64,000 nt of DNA from Pseudomonas sp. L5B5 (GCF_020520285.1 NZ_CP084742.1:1240001-1304000), one strand, 5' to 3'. Positions 1 through 9,223 are shown, counted from the first letter of the stretch. Translations and numbers: made by a program. The notes: generated from the letters alone by a model not told the origin.

Positions 1-285
1 GATGATGCGCGGCTTGGCCACCTCGTAGGGATCGAGGAAATGTTCGTTGCCGGTGATCAGGAACCCGCGCATGCCGGTTTCCAGGTCGATGGTCAGGCGC
101 GCCGCCTCGTTGAAGTTGTTGATCACCCGATCAGAGTGCTGCACCCACTGGATCACCGACAGCAGGTAGGTAATCAGGGACACGAAAAAAACTGCACTGA
201 GCACGCCCACGCCAAGGGGCAGACTGATGTTGCGGGTCAGCAGCTTGCGAAAACTCTGTTCATCAACCGAGGACGGACGAATCAT
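1..285 (-). CDS. CHASE3-domain sensor protein, N-terminal part (truncated by window edge)
   Basis: The frame is open from an ATG at 285 to the window edge, giving 95 residues. They show a short cytoplasmic start, one hydrophobic segment (about residues 25-45) and then a periplasmic stretch with the CHASE3 hallmark LETGMRGFLITGNEHFL. CHASE3 is the extracytoplasmic sensing domain of many histidine kinases and some chemoreceptors or cyclases. The output domain lies outside the window, so the enzyme class cannot be read. A histidine kinase is the best guess because a single-domain response regulator is encoded divergently 253 nt away. The ligand is unknown. Confidence 0.8.
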   Translation of the reverse strand, partial: MIRPSSVDEQSFRKLLTRNISLPLGVGVLSAVFFVSLITYLLSVIQWVQHSDRVINNFNEAARLTIDLETGMRGFLITGNEHFLDPYEVAKPRII

Positions 286-423
286 TGGGTAGACCTTGGC
301 ACGGGTAAAAAGAAGGAAGTTTGCCCCACATTCGGCTATCGCCGCTATTTTTTATAACTTGCATATCGAGAATCCGCGATCTGACCTGCCGTAGGACAAT
401 AGAAGCGGTTATTCTTGCCGGTA

Positions 424-449
424 CTTGTACAACCGGTTTTTCTTGTACA
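424..449. promoter_or_regulatory. Tandem CTTGTACA direct repeats in the sensor/regulator divergent region
   Basis: CTTGTACA occurs at 424-431 and again at 442-449, 18 bp apart start to start, with the palindrome AACCGGTT (431-438) between them. The pair lies in the 253-nt gap between two divergent signalling genes, about 90 nt upstream of the response-regulator start. It looks like a regulator binding site, but no family can be named. The rest of the gap (286-538) holds no convincing gene. Confidence 0.3.
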
Positions 450-538
450 GCTTCGGGAACTTGTGGCCAGGCGCCACTTACTGATGCACAGGGCCGCCTT
501 TCGCCGCCCCGCCCAATCCAAACCTTGAGAGTGTCCCT

Positions 539-898
539 ATGCCCGCTAGCGTCCCCACCATCCTAGTCGTCGAAGACGATGCCATCGTGCGCATGCTGAT
601 CGTCGATGTGCTCGAAGAACTGGAATTCGCAGTCCTGGAGGCCGATGGCAGTGAGGCAGCGCTGGAACATTTGCAGCACCTGGACACCTCCATCGACTTG
701 CTGATGACCGATGTCGGCTTGCCGGGCATGAACGGCCAGGAACTGGCCGAACGAGCGCGCCAGTTGCGTCCCCGGTTACCGGTGCTGTTCGCCAGCGGCT
801 ACGCCGAATCCCTCGAAGTCCCCGAGGGCATGTCAGTGATCGGCAAGCCGTTCTCCATCGATCAACTGCGCGACAAGGTCCGCGGCATCCTCGGCTGA
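539..898 (+). CDS. Single-domain response regulator (REC only)
   Basis: This 119-residue protein is a stand-alone receiver domain. The acidic pair is at residues 13-14 (VEDD), the likely phosphoacceptor is Asp58 (MTDVGLPG), and the conserved Lys is 103 (GKPFS). No output domain follows, so it probably acts by protein-protein contact or as a phosphate shuttle, as in CheY/CpdR-type regulators. It is divergent from the CHASE3 sensor at 1-285, the likeliest partner. The downstream glycosyltransferase starts 72 nt later on the same strand. The signalling output is not evident from sequence. Confidence 0.85.
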   Translation: MPASVPTILVVEDDAIVRMLIVDVLEELEFAVLEADGSEAALEHLQHLDTSIDLLMTDVGLPGMNGQELAERARQLRPRLPVLFASGYAESLEVPEGMSVIGKPFSIDQLRDKVRGILG

Positions 899-970
899 AG
901 CCGGCCCCCGCCGCCGGGTGCTGTGGTTTAATGGCGGCCTTTTTGCCCAGCCTGCCAGGAATTCCGCCCC

Positions 971-2263
971 ATGCCCCTCACCGCCGCGACCAAGGTCCTG
1001 ATCATTGGTTACGTCTGGCCCGAACCCCGCTCCTCGGCCGCCAGCGGCCACGTGATGCAGATACTGCAGTGCTTTCTGGACCAGGGCTGGGACCTGACCT
1101 TCAGCAGCCCGGCCAACCCCGGCGAGCACAAGGAAGACCTCGCGGCCCTGGGCATCTGCGAATGCCCGATCGAACTGAACAACGCCAGTTTCGACCGTTT
1201 CGTCGCCGAGCTGGCGCCGGACATCGTGCTGTTCGACCAGTTCATGATGGAGGAACAGTTCGGTTGGCGCGTGGAGCAACATTGCCCTGGTGCCTTGCGC
1301 GTCCTGGAGACCTCGGACCTGCAATGCCTGCGCCATGCCCGGCACCAGCGGCTCAAGGACCATCTGAAGCGCACGGCCGATGACGACGATTTCAGTCCGC
1401 TGTTCGCCCAGGCCCGGGCGGATGAGTTCTGCCACATGGCCGAGACCGACCTGGCCAAGCGCGAGATCGCGGCCCTCTACCGTTGCGACCTGAACCTGAT
1501 GATTTCCCAGGTCGAGATCGAGCTGCTGCAGGAGCAGTTCCGCCTGCCACCGGCGCTGCTGCACTGGTGTCCGCTGATGCTGGACCCGTGGCCCGAGACC
1601 TTCGTGCCATTCGAGCAGCGCGCGCATTTCCTGAGCATCGGCAACTTCCGCCATGCACCGAACTGGGATGCCGTGCTGTGGATGAAAAACCGCGTGTGGC
1701 CGCTGATCCGCCAGCAACTGCCCACCGCGCAACTGCACCTGTATGGCGCCTATACCCCGCCCAAGGCTGCGGCCCTGCACAACCCGGCCCAGGGCTTTCA
1801 CATCATGAACTGGGCCGAGGACGCGTTGCAGGTGATGAGCGCCGCACGTATCTGCCTGGCGCCCTTGCGCTTTGGTGCCGGCATCAAGGGCAAGCTGCTG
1901 GACGCCATGCTGTGCGGCACCCCCAGCGTGACCACGCCCATCGGCAGCGAATCCATGACCGAGCCCGGCCTGCCCTGGCCCGGCACCGTGGCTGAATCCG
2001 CTACGGCCCTGGCCGCCGCGGCGGTGCGCCTGTACCAGGACCAGGCCTTGTGGCAACAGGCCCAGGCCGACGGCGCCCGCTTGCTGGCGGCCCGCTACCG
2101 GCGCGAGGTCCATGGGCAGGCGCTGATCCAGCGCCTGCAGCAATGCCACGAGCACCTGGCCCGGGAGCGCCGGGACAATTTCACCGGCACCATGCTGCGC
2201 CACCATCACCACAAGAGCACCCAGTACATGGCGCAATGGATCGAGGCCAAGAACCGGCCATAG
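971..2263 (+). CDS. Glycosyltransferase, GT-B fold (family 1/4-like)
   Basis: The 430-residue protein has a two-lobed GT-B layout. The N-terminal lobe begins VLIIGYVWPEPRSSAASGH, as in group 1 transferases. The C-terminal lobe has HFLSIGNFRHAPNWDAV and then APLRFGAGIKGKLLDAMLCGTPSVTT, the nucleotide-sugar binding segment with GxGIKgKLLeAm. The C-terminal tail is basic with a His run (HHHH near residue 410). It probably transfers a sugar from an activated donor to a cell-surface or cytoplasmic acceptor; neither is known. No polysaccharide operon surrounds it. It lies between a response regulator and an AraC regulator on the same strand. Confidence 0.8.
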   Translation: MPLTAATKVLIIGYVWPEPRSSAASGHVMQILQCFLDQGWDLTFSSPANPGEHKEDLAALGICECPIELNNASFDRFVAELAPDIVLFDQFMMEEQFGWRVEQHCPGALRVLETSDLQCLRHARHQRLKDHLKRTADDDDFSPLFAQARADEFCHMAETDLAKREIAALYRCDLNLMISQVEIELLQEQFRLPPALLHWCPLMLDPWPETFVPFEQRAHFLSIGNFRHAPNWDAVLWMKNRVWPLIRQQLPTAQLHLYGAYTPPKAAALHNPAQGFHIMNWAEDALQVMSAARICLAPLRFGAGIKGKLLDAMLCGTPSVTTPIGSESMTEPGLPWPGTVAESATALAAAAVRLYQDQALWQQAQADGARLLAARYRREVHGQALIQRLQQCHEHLARERRDNFTGTMLRHHHHKSTQYMAQWIEAKNRP

Positions 2264-2328
2264 CCGCTGGCACATGGGGGCTGCCCGAGGCATTATCGGC
2301 CGGCCCACAACCAGAACGGTCCCGTGCC

Positions 2329-3234
2329 ATGAGTCGAGCCGGCAAGATCACCGACCCGTCCTACGAACTGATGGACGACCACAACGGCCTGTCCATCATC
2401 TATCGCCAGCACGGTTTCCCCTGCCCGCTGGTGCGCTGGCACTTTCACAAGGAATACGAACTGCACCTGATCGTCGCCAGCTCGGGCAAGGTATTCATCG
2501 GCGACTACATCGGCAACTTCCATCCGCAGACGCTGTTCCTCACCGGCCCCAACCTGCCCCACAACTGGATCAGCCAGGTAGCCGTCGATGAAGTGGTGGC
2601 CAAGCGCGACATGCTGGTGAACTTCACCGACGAGCTGTTCGACGCAGGCAGCCAGGTGTTCACCGAGCTGAAGAACCTGAGCCCGCTGCTGGAGCGGGCG
2701 CAATACGGCATCGAGTTCCGCTGCAAGCACACCATCACCCAGGCGCTGCCCCTGATGCAGCGCATCGCCGACACCCGGGGCATCACCCGCCTGGGCCACT
2801 TCTTCATCCTCATGGAACTGCTCGCGGCGTGCGATGACTACCAGCTGCTGTCCGGCGCTACCCACGTGCAGCTGGCGGACGAGCACAGTGTCGACCGCAC
2901 CAACCGCGCAGTGGACTACATCTTTGCCCACTACGCCCGGGAGTTGCCCCTGGAGGAAGTCGCCGATTACCTGGGCATGAAGCCCAGTTACTTCTCCCGG
3001 GTATTCAAGCAGGCCACCGGGCGCTGCTTCATCGAATTCGTCAACCGCCTGCGGATCAGCAAGTCCTGCGAATTGCTGGCCGATGGCGACAAACCCGTGA
3101 CCGAGGTGTGCTTCGAGTCGGGCTTCAACAACATCTCCAATTTCAACCGACGCTTCCAGCAACTCAAGGGCATGACCCCCTCCCACTACCGCCGCCTGGC
3201 GGTACAGCGCCTGACCGAACAGAACCTCGGCTGA
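2329..3234 (+). CDS. AraC/XylS-family transcriptional regulator with cupin sensor domain
   Basis: The start is taken at the ATG at 2329, giving 301 residues; the frame stays open upstream into the preceding gene but that part is an unlikely coding sequence. The N-terminal half (about 15-110) is a cupin-like ligand-binding domain (WHFHKEYELHLI). The C-terminal 100 residues hold two helix-turn-helix motifs (LPLEEVADYLGMKPSYFSRVF and VTEVCFESGFNNISNFNRRF), as in AraC activators. It resembles MtlR-type sugar or polyol regulators of Pseudomonas in length and layout, but no mannitol or other sugar operon is adjacent, so the target and inducer stay unassigned. The next operon (efe) has a separate Fur-type site. 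Confidence 0.85.
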   Translation: MSRAGKITDPSYELMDDHNGLSIIYRQHGFPCPLVRWHFHKEYELHLIVASSGKVFIGDYIGNFHPQTLFLTGPNLPHNWISQVAVDEVVAKRDMLVNFTDELFDAGSQVFTELKNLSPLLERAQYGIEFRCKHTITQALPLMQRIADTRGITRLGHFFILMELLAACDDYQLLSGATHVQLADEHSVDRTNRAVDYIFAHYARELPLEEVADYLGMKPSYFSRVFKQATGRCFIEFVNRLRISKSCELLADGDKPVTEVCFESGFNNISNFNRRFQQLKGMTPSHYRRLAVQRLTEQNLG

Positions 3235-3432
3235 ACCAGCGCGCCACCCCGCCCGACCACCCCACGCGACACCCTGGCGCCGGCCATTTACAGGCATACC
3301 TGCAACCCCTCCCCGGGCCGGGCGCCGGCTGTCGAGAGTCTTCCCAACGGCCTGGGCAAGACGGCAGAGGTGGCTATGCTGAGAAACAATCTCGTTCAGC
3401 TTTCATTCAGCAGTTGTCAATAATCTTCATTT

Positions 3433-3451
3433 AGTAATGAGTATCATTATG
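3433..3451 (+). promoter_or_regulatory. Putative Fur box upstream of efeU
   Basis: The 19-bp stretch AGTAATGAGTATCATTATG matches 14 of 19 positions of the consensus GATAATGATAATCATTATC, including both TAATGA/TCATTA arms. It ends 42 nt before the efeU start, a usual place for iron repression by Fur. The rest of 3235-3432 shows no gene. Confidence 0.75.
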
Positions 3452-3493
3452 TTACAACTTAGCTCCCTATCTTATTTTGCCCGCGGGTGCTGA

Positions 3494-4342
3494 ATGCTCG
3501 TTCCATTTCTGATCATGCTGCGCGAAGGGATCGAAGCCGCGCTCATCGTTGGCATCATCGCCAGCTACCTGCAACAGACCGGCCGGGGCCAGTGGATGCC
3601 AGCCGTGTGGATCGGTGTGTTTCTCGCCGCAGCCCTGGCCCTGCTGGTCGGCGGCGGCCTGGAACTGATGAGCGCCGAGTTTCCGCAAAAACAGCAGGAA
3701 CTGTTCGAAGGCATCGTGGGCCTCGTCGCCGTGGGCATCCTCAGTTCCATGGTGTTCTGGATGCGCAAGGTGGCGCGCTCCATCAAGCATTCGCTGCAAG
3801 CCTCCCTGGACCAGGCCCTGGCCGGTTCGCGCAACCAGGTCATCGCGCTGATCGCCATGGTGTTCTTCGCCGTCGCCCGCGAAGGCCTGGAAACCGTGTT
3901 TTTCCTGCTCGCCGTGTTCCAGCAGAGCGAAGGCCGGGGTGCGCCCATCGGTGCACTGCTGGGGCTGGTGGTGGCGATCATCGTCGGCTGGCTGATCTAC
4001 ACCGGCAGCATGCGCCTGAACCTCGCTGCGTTCTTTCGCTGGACCGGGCTGTTCATCCTGGTGGTCGCCGCCGGCATCCTGGCCAACTCGGTACAGGCCC
4101 TGCATGAAGCCGGACTGTGGAACCACCTGCAGACCGTGCTGTTCGATTTCAGCGCAGCCCTGCCCATGGATGGCCCGCTGGGCTCGGTACTGGCCGGCAT
4201 GTTCGGCTACCAGGATGCCCCCACCCTCAGCACCCTGGGTGCCTACGTGCTGTACCTGGCCGTGACCCTCGTGCTGTTCTTCCTGCCCGGTGCCGCCCCC
4301 ACCAAGGCGCCCGGGCCGTCGTCCTCAGTTTCCAGTCAGTAA
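3494..4342 (+). CDS. efeU: Ferrous iron permease EfeU (FTR1 family)
   Basis: EfeU is the inner-membrane permease of the EfeUOB ferrous iron uptake system. This 282-residue protein is strongly hydrophobic with about seven membrane segments. It carries both diagnostic REGxE iron-binding motifs: REGIEA at residues 10-15 in the first segment and REGLET in the fourth. It is the first gene of a tight four-gene operon (9 nt to efeO) preceded by a Fur-box-like site, so repression by iron is expected. No strong Shine-Dalgarno sequence is visible before this ATG, but the motif at residue 10 fits the family's usual start. Confidence 0.93.
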   Translation: MLVPFLIMLREGIEAALIVGIIASYLQQTGRGQWMPAVWIGVFLAAALALLVGGGLELMSAEFPQKQQELFEGIVGLVAVGILSSMVFWMRKVARSIKHSLQASLDQALAGSRNQVIALIAMVFFAVAREGLETVFFLLAVFQQSEGRGAPIGALLGLVVAIIVGWLIYTGSMRLNLAAFFRWTGLFILVVAAGILANSVQALHEAGLWNHLQTVLFDFSAALPMDGPLGSVLAGMFGYQDAPTLSTLGAYVLYLAVTLVLFFLPGAAPTKAPGPSSSVSSQ

Positions 4343-4350
4343 GGCTCCCC

Positions 4351-5550
4351 ATGACCCAGCAAGCCTCTCCCCAGGCCTCGCCGCCTCGCGCTCTGCGTTG
4401 GGCGGTAGCCGGCTCGGTGATCGTGATGATCGCTGCCGGCGGGCTGTTCTACTACGCCGCGCAGCTGGCCGCCAGCAAGCGCCAGGCCCATCAGGGCGAG
4501 ATCACCGTGACCATCCACCCCCACAGTTGCGAACCCAATGCCCTGACCGTGCCGGCCGGACGCGCCAGCTTCCGCATCGTCAACCGCTCCGAACGCGCCG
4601 TGGAATGGGAAATCCTCGATGGCGTACTGGTGGTCGAGGAGCGGGAAAACATCGCACCGGGCCTGAGCCAGGTGATCAACGCCAACCTGCAACCCGGGGA
4701 CTACGCCATCACCTGCGGCCTACTGAGCAATCCGCGCGGTACCCTGCACGTGACGCCGACCGCCGAGTCCGACGCTCAGGCCAAGGCCCGGCCTTCACTG
4801 GTGGCCTTTGTTGGCCCGTTGTCGGAATTTCGCGTCTACCTGAGCACCCAGGGCACCGCCCTGGTCAAGGCTGTCGCAGGGTTGCAGCAGGCCATCGAGG
4901 CCGGCGACCTGAAGCAGGCCCAAGCCCTGTACGTGCCGGCTCGCGCCGCCTACCAGCGCCTGGCCCCTGCTGCCCAGCGCCTGGCCGAACTGGACAACGC
5001 CATCAATGCTCGCGCCGATTATTTCGAACAACGCGAGCAAGACCCCGGCTTCAGCGGTTTCCACCGCCTGGAATACGGCCTCTTCCAGCATCGTGACCTG
5101 GCCGGCCTGGCCCCCGTGGCCCAGCGCCTGGCGCAGGATGTCAGCAGCCTCAAGCAGCAGTTGCTGGCCCAGACCCTGCCCCCGGAGCAACTGGTCAGCA
5201 GCGTCGCGCGCAACATGCGCAGCCTGGCCGACCTGCGAGCCAGCAGCGGCGAAGAGGAACGCTACAGCCATAGCGACCTGGGCGGTTTTGCCGCCAACCT
5301 GGAAACCACCCGCAAGGTCGTCGACCTGCTGCGCCCGCTGCTGGCCAAGTCCGCCGCCCCCCTGCTGGCCCGGGTGGATGACGCCGCCAATGCCCTGGGC
5401 ACACGCCTGGACAACCTGCGCGACGGTTTCGGTTACCTGGACTACGACCAGGTCAACGCCGGGCAACGCAAGGAGCTCGCCGACAAGGCCAAGGCCCTGG
5501 CTGACGCTCTGGATGGCATCGATCCCGCCCTGGGCCTTTCGGGCCTGTAA
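4351..5550 (+). CDS. efeO: Iron uptake protein EfeO (cupredoxin plus imelysin/M75 domains), membrane-anchored
   Basis: The ATG at 4351 with AAGG upstream gives 399 residues. The frame is open further upstream into efeU, but those residues are not EfeO-like. A single N-terminal hydrophobic segment (about 17-37) is followed by a cupredoxin-like domain (about 45-145) and a helical imelysin/peptidase M75 domain (about 155-395) with the HxxE motif (FHRLE) used for metal binding in EfeO. The N-terminus looks like an uncleaved anchor rather than a cleaved signal. In the family EfeO is a periplasmic partner that feeds iron to EfeU. A second M75 protein is encoded at the end of the operon. Confidence 0.92.
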   Translation: MTQQASPQASPPRALRWAVAGSVIVMIAAGGLFYYAAQLAASKRQAHQGEITVTIHPHSCEPNALTVPAGRASFRIVNRSERAVEWEILDGVLVVEERENIAPGLSQVINANLQPGDYAITCGLLSNPRGTLHVTPTAESDAQAKARPSLVAFVGPLSEFRVYLSTQGTALVKAVAGLQQAIEAGDLKQAQALYVPARAAYQRLAPAAQRLAELDNAINARADYFEQREQDPGFSGFHRLEYGLFQHRDLAGLAPVAQRLAQDVSSLKQQLLAQTLPPEQLVSSVARNMRSLADLRASSGEEERYSHSDLGGFAANLETTRKVVDLLRPLLAKSAAPLLARVDDAANALGTRLDNLRDGFGYLDYDQVNAGQRKELADKAKALADALDGIDPALGLSGL

Positions 5551-5568
5551 CGACACGAGTCCTGTGCA

Positions 5569-6882
5569 ATGAACGATTCAGATCAATCCAACCCTTCCTT
5601 CAACGCCCAGCGCCGGCGCGTATTGCTGGGCATGGGCGCTGCCGGCATGGCCCTGGCGGGCAGCAGCCTGGCGACCCCTGCCCTGGCCGGCCAGGCGCCG
5701 GCCCAGGTCACCGTGGCCCCCAGCAGCGACCAGACCCAGGAGCACAACGCTTTCCACGGCCAGCACCAGAGCGGCATCGTCACTCCCCGCCCGGCTGCCG
5801 GGATGATGGTGGCCTTCGACGTGCTGGCCAGCGACCGCGACGACCTGGAGCGGCTGTTTCGCACCCTCGACGAGCGCATCGCCTTCCTCATGCAGGGCGG
5901 CCCGGTGCCCAATGTCGACCCGAAGCTGCCGCCGCTGGACTCGGGCATCCTCGGCCCGGTGGTAACCCCGGACAACCTGACCATCACCGTCTCGGTGGGC
6001 GAATCGTTGTTCGACGAGCGTTTCGGCCTGGCACCGGCCAAGCCCAAGCGCCTGGTTCGCATGGTGGGGTTTCCCAACGACGCCCTGGAACCGGCCTGTT
6101 GCCATGGCGACCTGAGCCTGCAGTTCTGCTCCAACACCGCCGACACCAACATCCATGCCTTGCGCGACATCGTGAAGAACCTGCCGGATCTGTTGCTGGT
6201 GCGCTGGAAACAGGAAGGCAGCGTACCGCCCCAGGCCCCGGCCAAGCCCGGTGAACCTGCACAGAGCGCACGCAACTTCCTGGGTTTTCGCGATGGCTCG
6301 GCCAACCCCGACTCCAACGACCAGAAGGCCATGCAACAGATCGTCTGGGTCCAGCCCGGCAGCGACGAACCCGCCTGGGCCACCCACGGCAGCTATCAAG
6401 CGGTGCGCATCATCCGCAACTTCGTCGAACGCTGGGACCGCACCCCGCTGCAGGAACAGGAGAGCATCCTGGGCCGGATCAAGGCCACCGGCGCACCCAT
6501 GGACGGCCACCGGGAAAGCCAGGTCCCCGACTACGCCAAGGACCCCCACGGCAAGGTAACCAAGCTGGATGCCCACATCCGCCTGGCCAACCCGCGCACC
6601 GCCAAGACCCAGCAGAACCTGATCCTGCGCCGGCCATTCAACTACTCCAACGGCGTGAACAAGAATGGCCAGCTGGACATGGGCCTGCTGTTCATCTGCT
6701 ACCAGGCGGACCTGGAAAAAGGCTTCATCACGGTGCAGACGCGGCTCAACGGCGAACCCCTGGAGGAATACCTCAAGCCCACTGGCGGCGGGTACTTCTT
6801 CACCCTGCCGGGGGTGACCGGCAAGCAGGACTTCATCGGCCGTTCGCTGCTCGCCGCCACGACACCCACGCCCCATGCCTGA
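5569..6882 (+). CDS. efeB: Tat-exported DyP-type haem peroxidase EfeB
   Basis: This 437-residue protein starts with a twin-arginine signal ([19 protein letters not shown]) ending near TPALA, so it is exported folded with its haem. The DyP motif [10 protein letters not shown] is present, with the catalytic Asp of the GxxDG signature, followed by the haem-binding half. In the Efe system EfeB is thought to oxidise ferrous iron or act on haem in the periplasm to support uptake. It starts 18 nt after efeO and is followed by the efeM-like gene 36 nt later. Length and motifs are complete, so it should be active. Confidence 0.93.
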   Translation: MNDSDQSNPSFNAQRRRVLLGMGAAGMALAGSSLATPALAGQAPAQVTVAPSSDQTQEHNAFHGQHQSGIVTPRPAAGMMVAFDVLASDRDDLERLFRTLDERIAFLMQGGPVPNVDPKLPPLDSGILGPVVTPDNLTITVSVGESLFDERFGLAPAKPKRLVRMVGFPNDALEPACCHGDLSLQFCSNTADTNIHALRDIVKNLPDLLLVRWKQEGSVPPQAPAKPGEPAQSARNFLGFRDGSANPDSNDQKAMQQIVWVQPGSDEPAWATHGSYQAVRIIRNFVERWDRTPLQEQESILGRIKATGAPMDGHRESQVPDYAKDPHGKVTKLDAHIRLANPRTAKTQQNLILRRPFNYSNGVNKNGQLDMGLLFICYQADLEKGFITVQTRLNGEPLEEYLKPTGGGYFFTLPGVTGKQDFIGRSLLAATTPTPHA

Positions 6883-6918
6883 CCTGACCCGACACAATAA
6901 CCCCCACGGAAAAGTCCC

Positions 6919-7743
6919 ATGAAAAAGTCGCCTCTCGCTGTGTTGCTGACCCTTGGCTTGCTCCACGTTCCGCTGTCGGCCTTGGCCGCCCCTGCGCCGC
7001 TGGAGCTGGTGGGGCCGATCTCGGACTACAAGATCTACGTCACCGAACAACTGGACGAACTGGCCAGCCATACCCAGCAGTTCACCGACGCAGTAAAAAA
7101 GGGCGACCTGGCAACGGCCAAGCAGCTCTACGCACCGACCCGGGTCTACTACGAGTCGATCGAACCGATCGCCGAGCTCTTCAGTGACCTGGACGCGTCC
7201 ATCGACTCGCGGGTCGACGATCACGAGAAAGGCGTCAAGGCGGAGGACTTCACCGGCTTCCACCGCCTGGAATACTCGCTGTTCTCGCAGAACAGCACCG
7301 AAGGCCTGGGCGAACTGGCCGACGGCCTGAACAAGGATGTCAAGGACCTGCAAACCCGCGTGGCCGGCCTGACCTTCCCGCCGGAGAAGGTCGTCGGTGG
7401 CGCCGCCGCCCTCCTCGAGGAAGTGGCCGCGACCAAGATCTCGGGCGAGGAAGATCGCTACAGCCACACCGACCTCTATGACTTCCAGGGCAACATCGAT
7501 GGCGCGAAGAAGATCGTCGACCTGTTCCGCCCGCAGATCGAGAAGCAGGACCAGGCCTTCGTCGCCAAGGTAGACAAGAATTTCGCCACCGTGAACAAGA
7601 TCCTGGCCAAGTACAAGACCGCCGATGGCGGCTTCATGACCTATGACAAGGTCAAGGACAATGACCGCAAGGCGCTGGTCGGCCCGGTCAACACCCTGGC
7701 CGAGGACCTCTCCACCCTGCGTGGCAAGCTCGGCCTGAACTGA
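6919..7743 (+). CDS. Second EfeO-like periplasmic iron protein (imelysin/M75 domain only, EfeM-type)
   Basis: The 274-residue protein has a Sec signal peptide (MKKSPLAVLLTLGLLHVPLSALAA) and then a single imelysin/M75 domain with the HxxE motif (FHRLEYSLF) and a conserved GEEDRYSHTDLYDF segment also seen in the EfeO of this operon. It lacks the cupredoxin domain, so it matches the short EfeM class. It probably binds iron in the periplasm and either replaces or assists EfeO. It is the last gene of the Fur-boxed operon. Having a long and a short M75 protein in one operon is notable. Confidence 0.9.
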   Translation: MKKSPLAVLLTLGLLHVPLSALAAPAPLELVGPISDYKIYVTEQLDELASHTQQFTDAVKKGDLATAKQLYAPTRVYYESIEPIAELFSDLDASIDSRVDDHEKGVKAEDFTGFHRLEYSLFSQNSTEGLGELADGLNKDVKDLQTRVAGLTFPPEKVVGGAAALLEEVAATKISGEEDRYSHTDLYDFQGNIDGAKKIVDLFRPQIEKQDQAFVAKVDKNFATVNKILAKYKTADGGFMTYDKVKDNDRKALVGPVNTLAEDLSTLRGKLGLN

Positions 7744-7892
7744 TTCGGCGGCACTGCTGCCCGGCAGGTACCGGCTTGCCGGCTCCTGCCTCCGCCCAGC
7801 CTGCTCACGCCCTCCTGGCGCAGATAGGCCTGGGCAGTTGCGCGTTATCCCGATAACGTGCACGGCCCGATGGCCCTCATGGAAGACCCTGT

Positions 7893-9086
7893 ATGTCCCA
7901 ACCCTCGGCGCCGCTGGCCGCCAAGCCCTTCTCGCTGCTGCCACTGATGGCCGCCTACATAGCCTGCACCATGTCGATGATGGCGTTCGTCTCGCTGATC
8001 GGCCCGATCTCCCGTGCACTGCATCTGCAAACCTGGCATGCCGGAGTGGCCGTGACCGTCGCCGGAGTGATCTGGGTCCTCCTGGCACGCCCCTGGGGCC
8101 AGGCCAGCGATCGTTATGGACGTCGCCGGGTGCTGCTGGCCGGAACGGCGGGGTTCACCCTGGCCTACTGGGCCCTGTGCCTGTTCATCGACTTTTCCCT
8201 GCAGACCCTGCCCAGCGTCGCCGTGGCCTTTGCCGGCCTGGTGCTGCTGCGCGGGTTGATCGGAGCCTTCTATGCGGCAGTGCCGGTTGGCGGTTTCGCC
8301 CTGATTGCCGACAACGTCGAGCCCCGGCATCGGGCCCGGGCCATGGCCACCCTCGGTGCAGCCAATGCCGTGGGCCTGGTGGTAGGCCCGGCAGCGGCTG
8401 CACTACTGGCCCGCTACAGCCTGAGCCTGCCCTTCTATGCCATGGCAGTCCTGCCGCTGCTGGCCTTCCTGGTATTGCGCTACCGGTTGCCACGCCAGGA
8501 GCTGCACCTGGCGCAGCCCCCTGGCCGGGTGCGCCTGAACGACCCGCGGCTGGTCCGCCCGATGATCGTCGCCTTCGTCGCCATGCTCTGCGTGACCATC
8601 GCGCAGATCACCGTCAGTTTTTATGCCATGGACCGGCTGCACATGAACCCGGCCGATGCCGCGCAGACCGCCGGGATAGCCCTGGCCATGGTCGGCGTGG
8701 CGCTGATCTGCGCCCAGTTGGTGGTGCGCAAGCTGGAATGGCCACCGCTGCGGATGATTCGGGCCGGGGCCCTGCTCTCGGCCGTGGGGTTTGTCGGGAC
8801 CATGCTGGTGGACAGCGCCTGGAGCCTGTGGCTGGCATTCTTCGTGTCTGCCGTGGGCATGGGCGGGATATTCCCTTCGTTCTCGGCCCTGGCGGCCAAT
8901 TCGGTGCAAGCCTCGGAACAAGGCGCTACCGCTGGCAGCATCGGCGCTGCCCAGGGCCTGGGCGCGGTCGTCGGCCCGCTGGCAGGGACCCTGATCTACG
9001 CCCAGGAACCGCGCCTGCCGTACCTACTGGCGGCGTTGCTGCTGGTGCTGGTAGCGGTGTGGCCATACCCATCCAGGAAAAGCTGA
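7893..9086 (+). CDS. Major facilitator superfamily transporter (drug/metabolite exporter type)
   Basis: The 397-residue protein has about twelve membrane segments. The MFS loop 2-3 motif is clear (RPWGQASDRYGRRRVLLAG), and LADNVEPRHRARAMATLGAANAVGLVVGP contains the export-type motif C region (written here only to show the glycine-rich pattern). It resembles TetA/Bcr-type proton-driven exporters. It follows the efe operon by 149 nt on the same strand, so an iron-chelator or siderophore substrate is possible, but nothing in the sequence proves it. A REP-like inverted pair follows the gene. Confidence 0.82.
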   Translation: MSQPSAPLAAKPFSLLPLMAAYIACTMSMMAFVSLIGPISRALHLQTWHAGVAVTVAGVIWVLLARPWGQASDRYGRRRVLLAGTAGFTLAYWALCLFIDFSLQTLPSVAVAFAGLVLLRGLIGAFYAAVPVGGFALIADNVEPRHRARAMATLGAANAVGLVVGPAAAALLARYSLSLPFYAMAVLPLLAFLVLRYRLPRQELHLAQPPGRVRLNDPRLVRPMIVAFVAMLCVTIAQITVSFYAMDRLHMNPADAAQTAGIALAMVGVALICAQLVVRKLEWPPLRMIRAGALLSAVGFVGTMLVDSAWSLWLAFFVSAVGMGGIFPSFSALAANSVQASEQGATAGSIGAAQGLGAVVGPLAGTLIYAQEPRLPYLLAALLLVLVAVWPYPSRKS

Positions 9087-9093
9087 TCCTCTG

Positions 9094-9223
9094 GCCGCTA
9101 CCGCAGGCTGCGTACGCGCGCGCAGCGGTCGCCATGATCGACCCGGCAACACGCCAGGCTGGCCGAACGCTGAAGGCCCTGCGGGCCTTGGCGCAGCCTC
9201 GCCCGCTCGGCAGCGGCTACAGG
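9094..9223. repeat. REPIN-like inverted pair (REP elements)
   Basis: One arm at 9094-9132 begins GCCGCTACCGCAGGCTGCG. A related arm in inverted orientation at 9191-9223 contains GCGCAGCCTC and ends CAGCGGCTAC. The two arms could form a long hairpin. Related copies occur at 11909-12015, 13224-13264, 24737-24857 and 35955-35995. The pair lies between two convergent genes, a usual location for Pseudomonas REP elements. Confidence 0.6.

Noticed and set aside
321..566. A small open frame in the gap before the response regulator
   Set aside because: It lacks a Shine-Dalgarno sequence, overlaps the regulator start and has no domain-like composition; the repeats in this gap suggest regulatory DNA.
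2267..2285. A TGGCAC...CTGC string before the AraC gene that looks like a sigma-54 promoter
   Set aside because: The GG-to-GC spacing is two bases too long for a -24/-12 promoter.
833..2308. A 491-codon open frame antisense to the glycosyltransferase
   Set aside because: No recognisable domain and the opposite strand encodes a clear GT-B enzyme.
7744..7892. A stem (CCGGCAGG...GCCGGC) after the EfeM-like gene as a terminator
   Set aside because: The stem is imperfect and not followed by a T tract.
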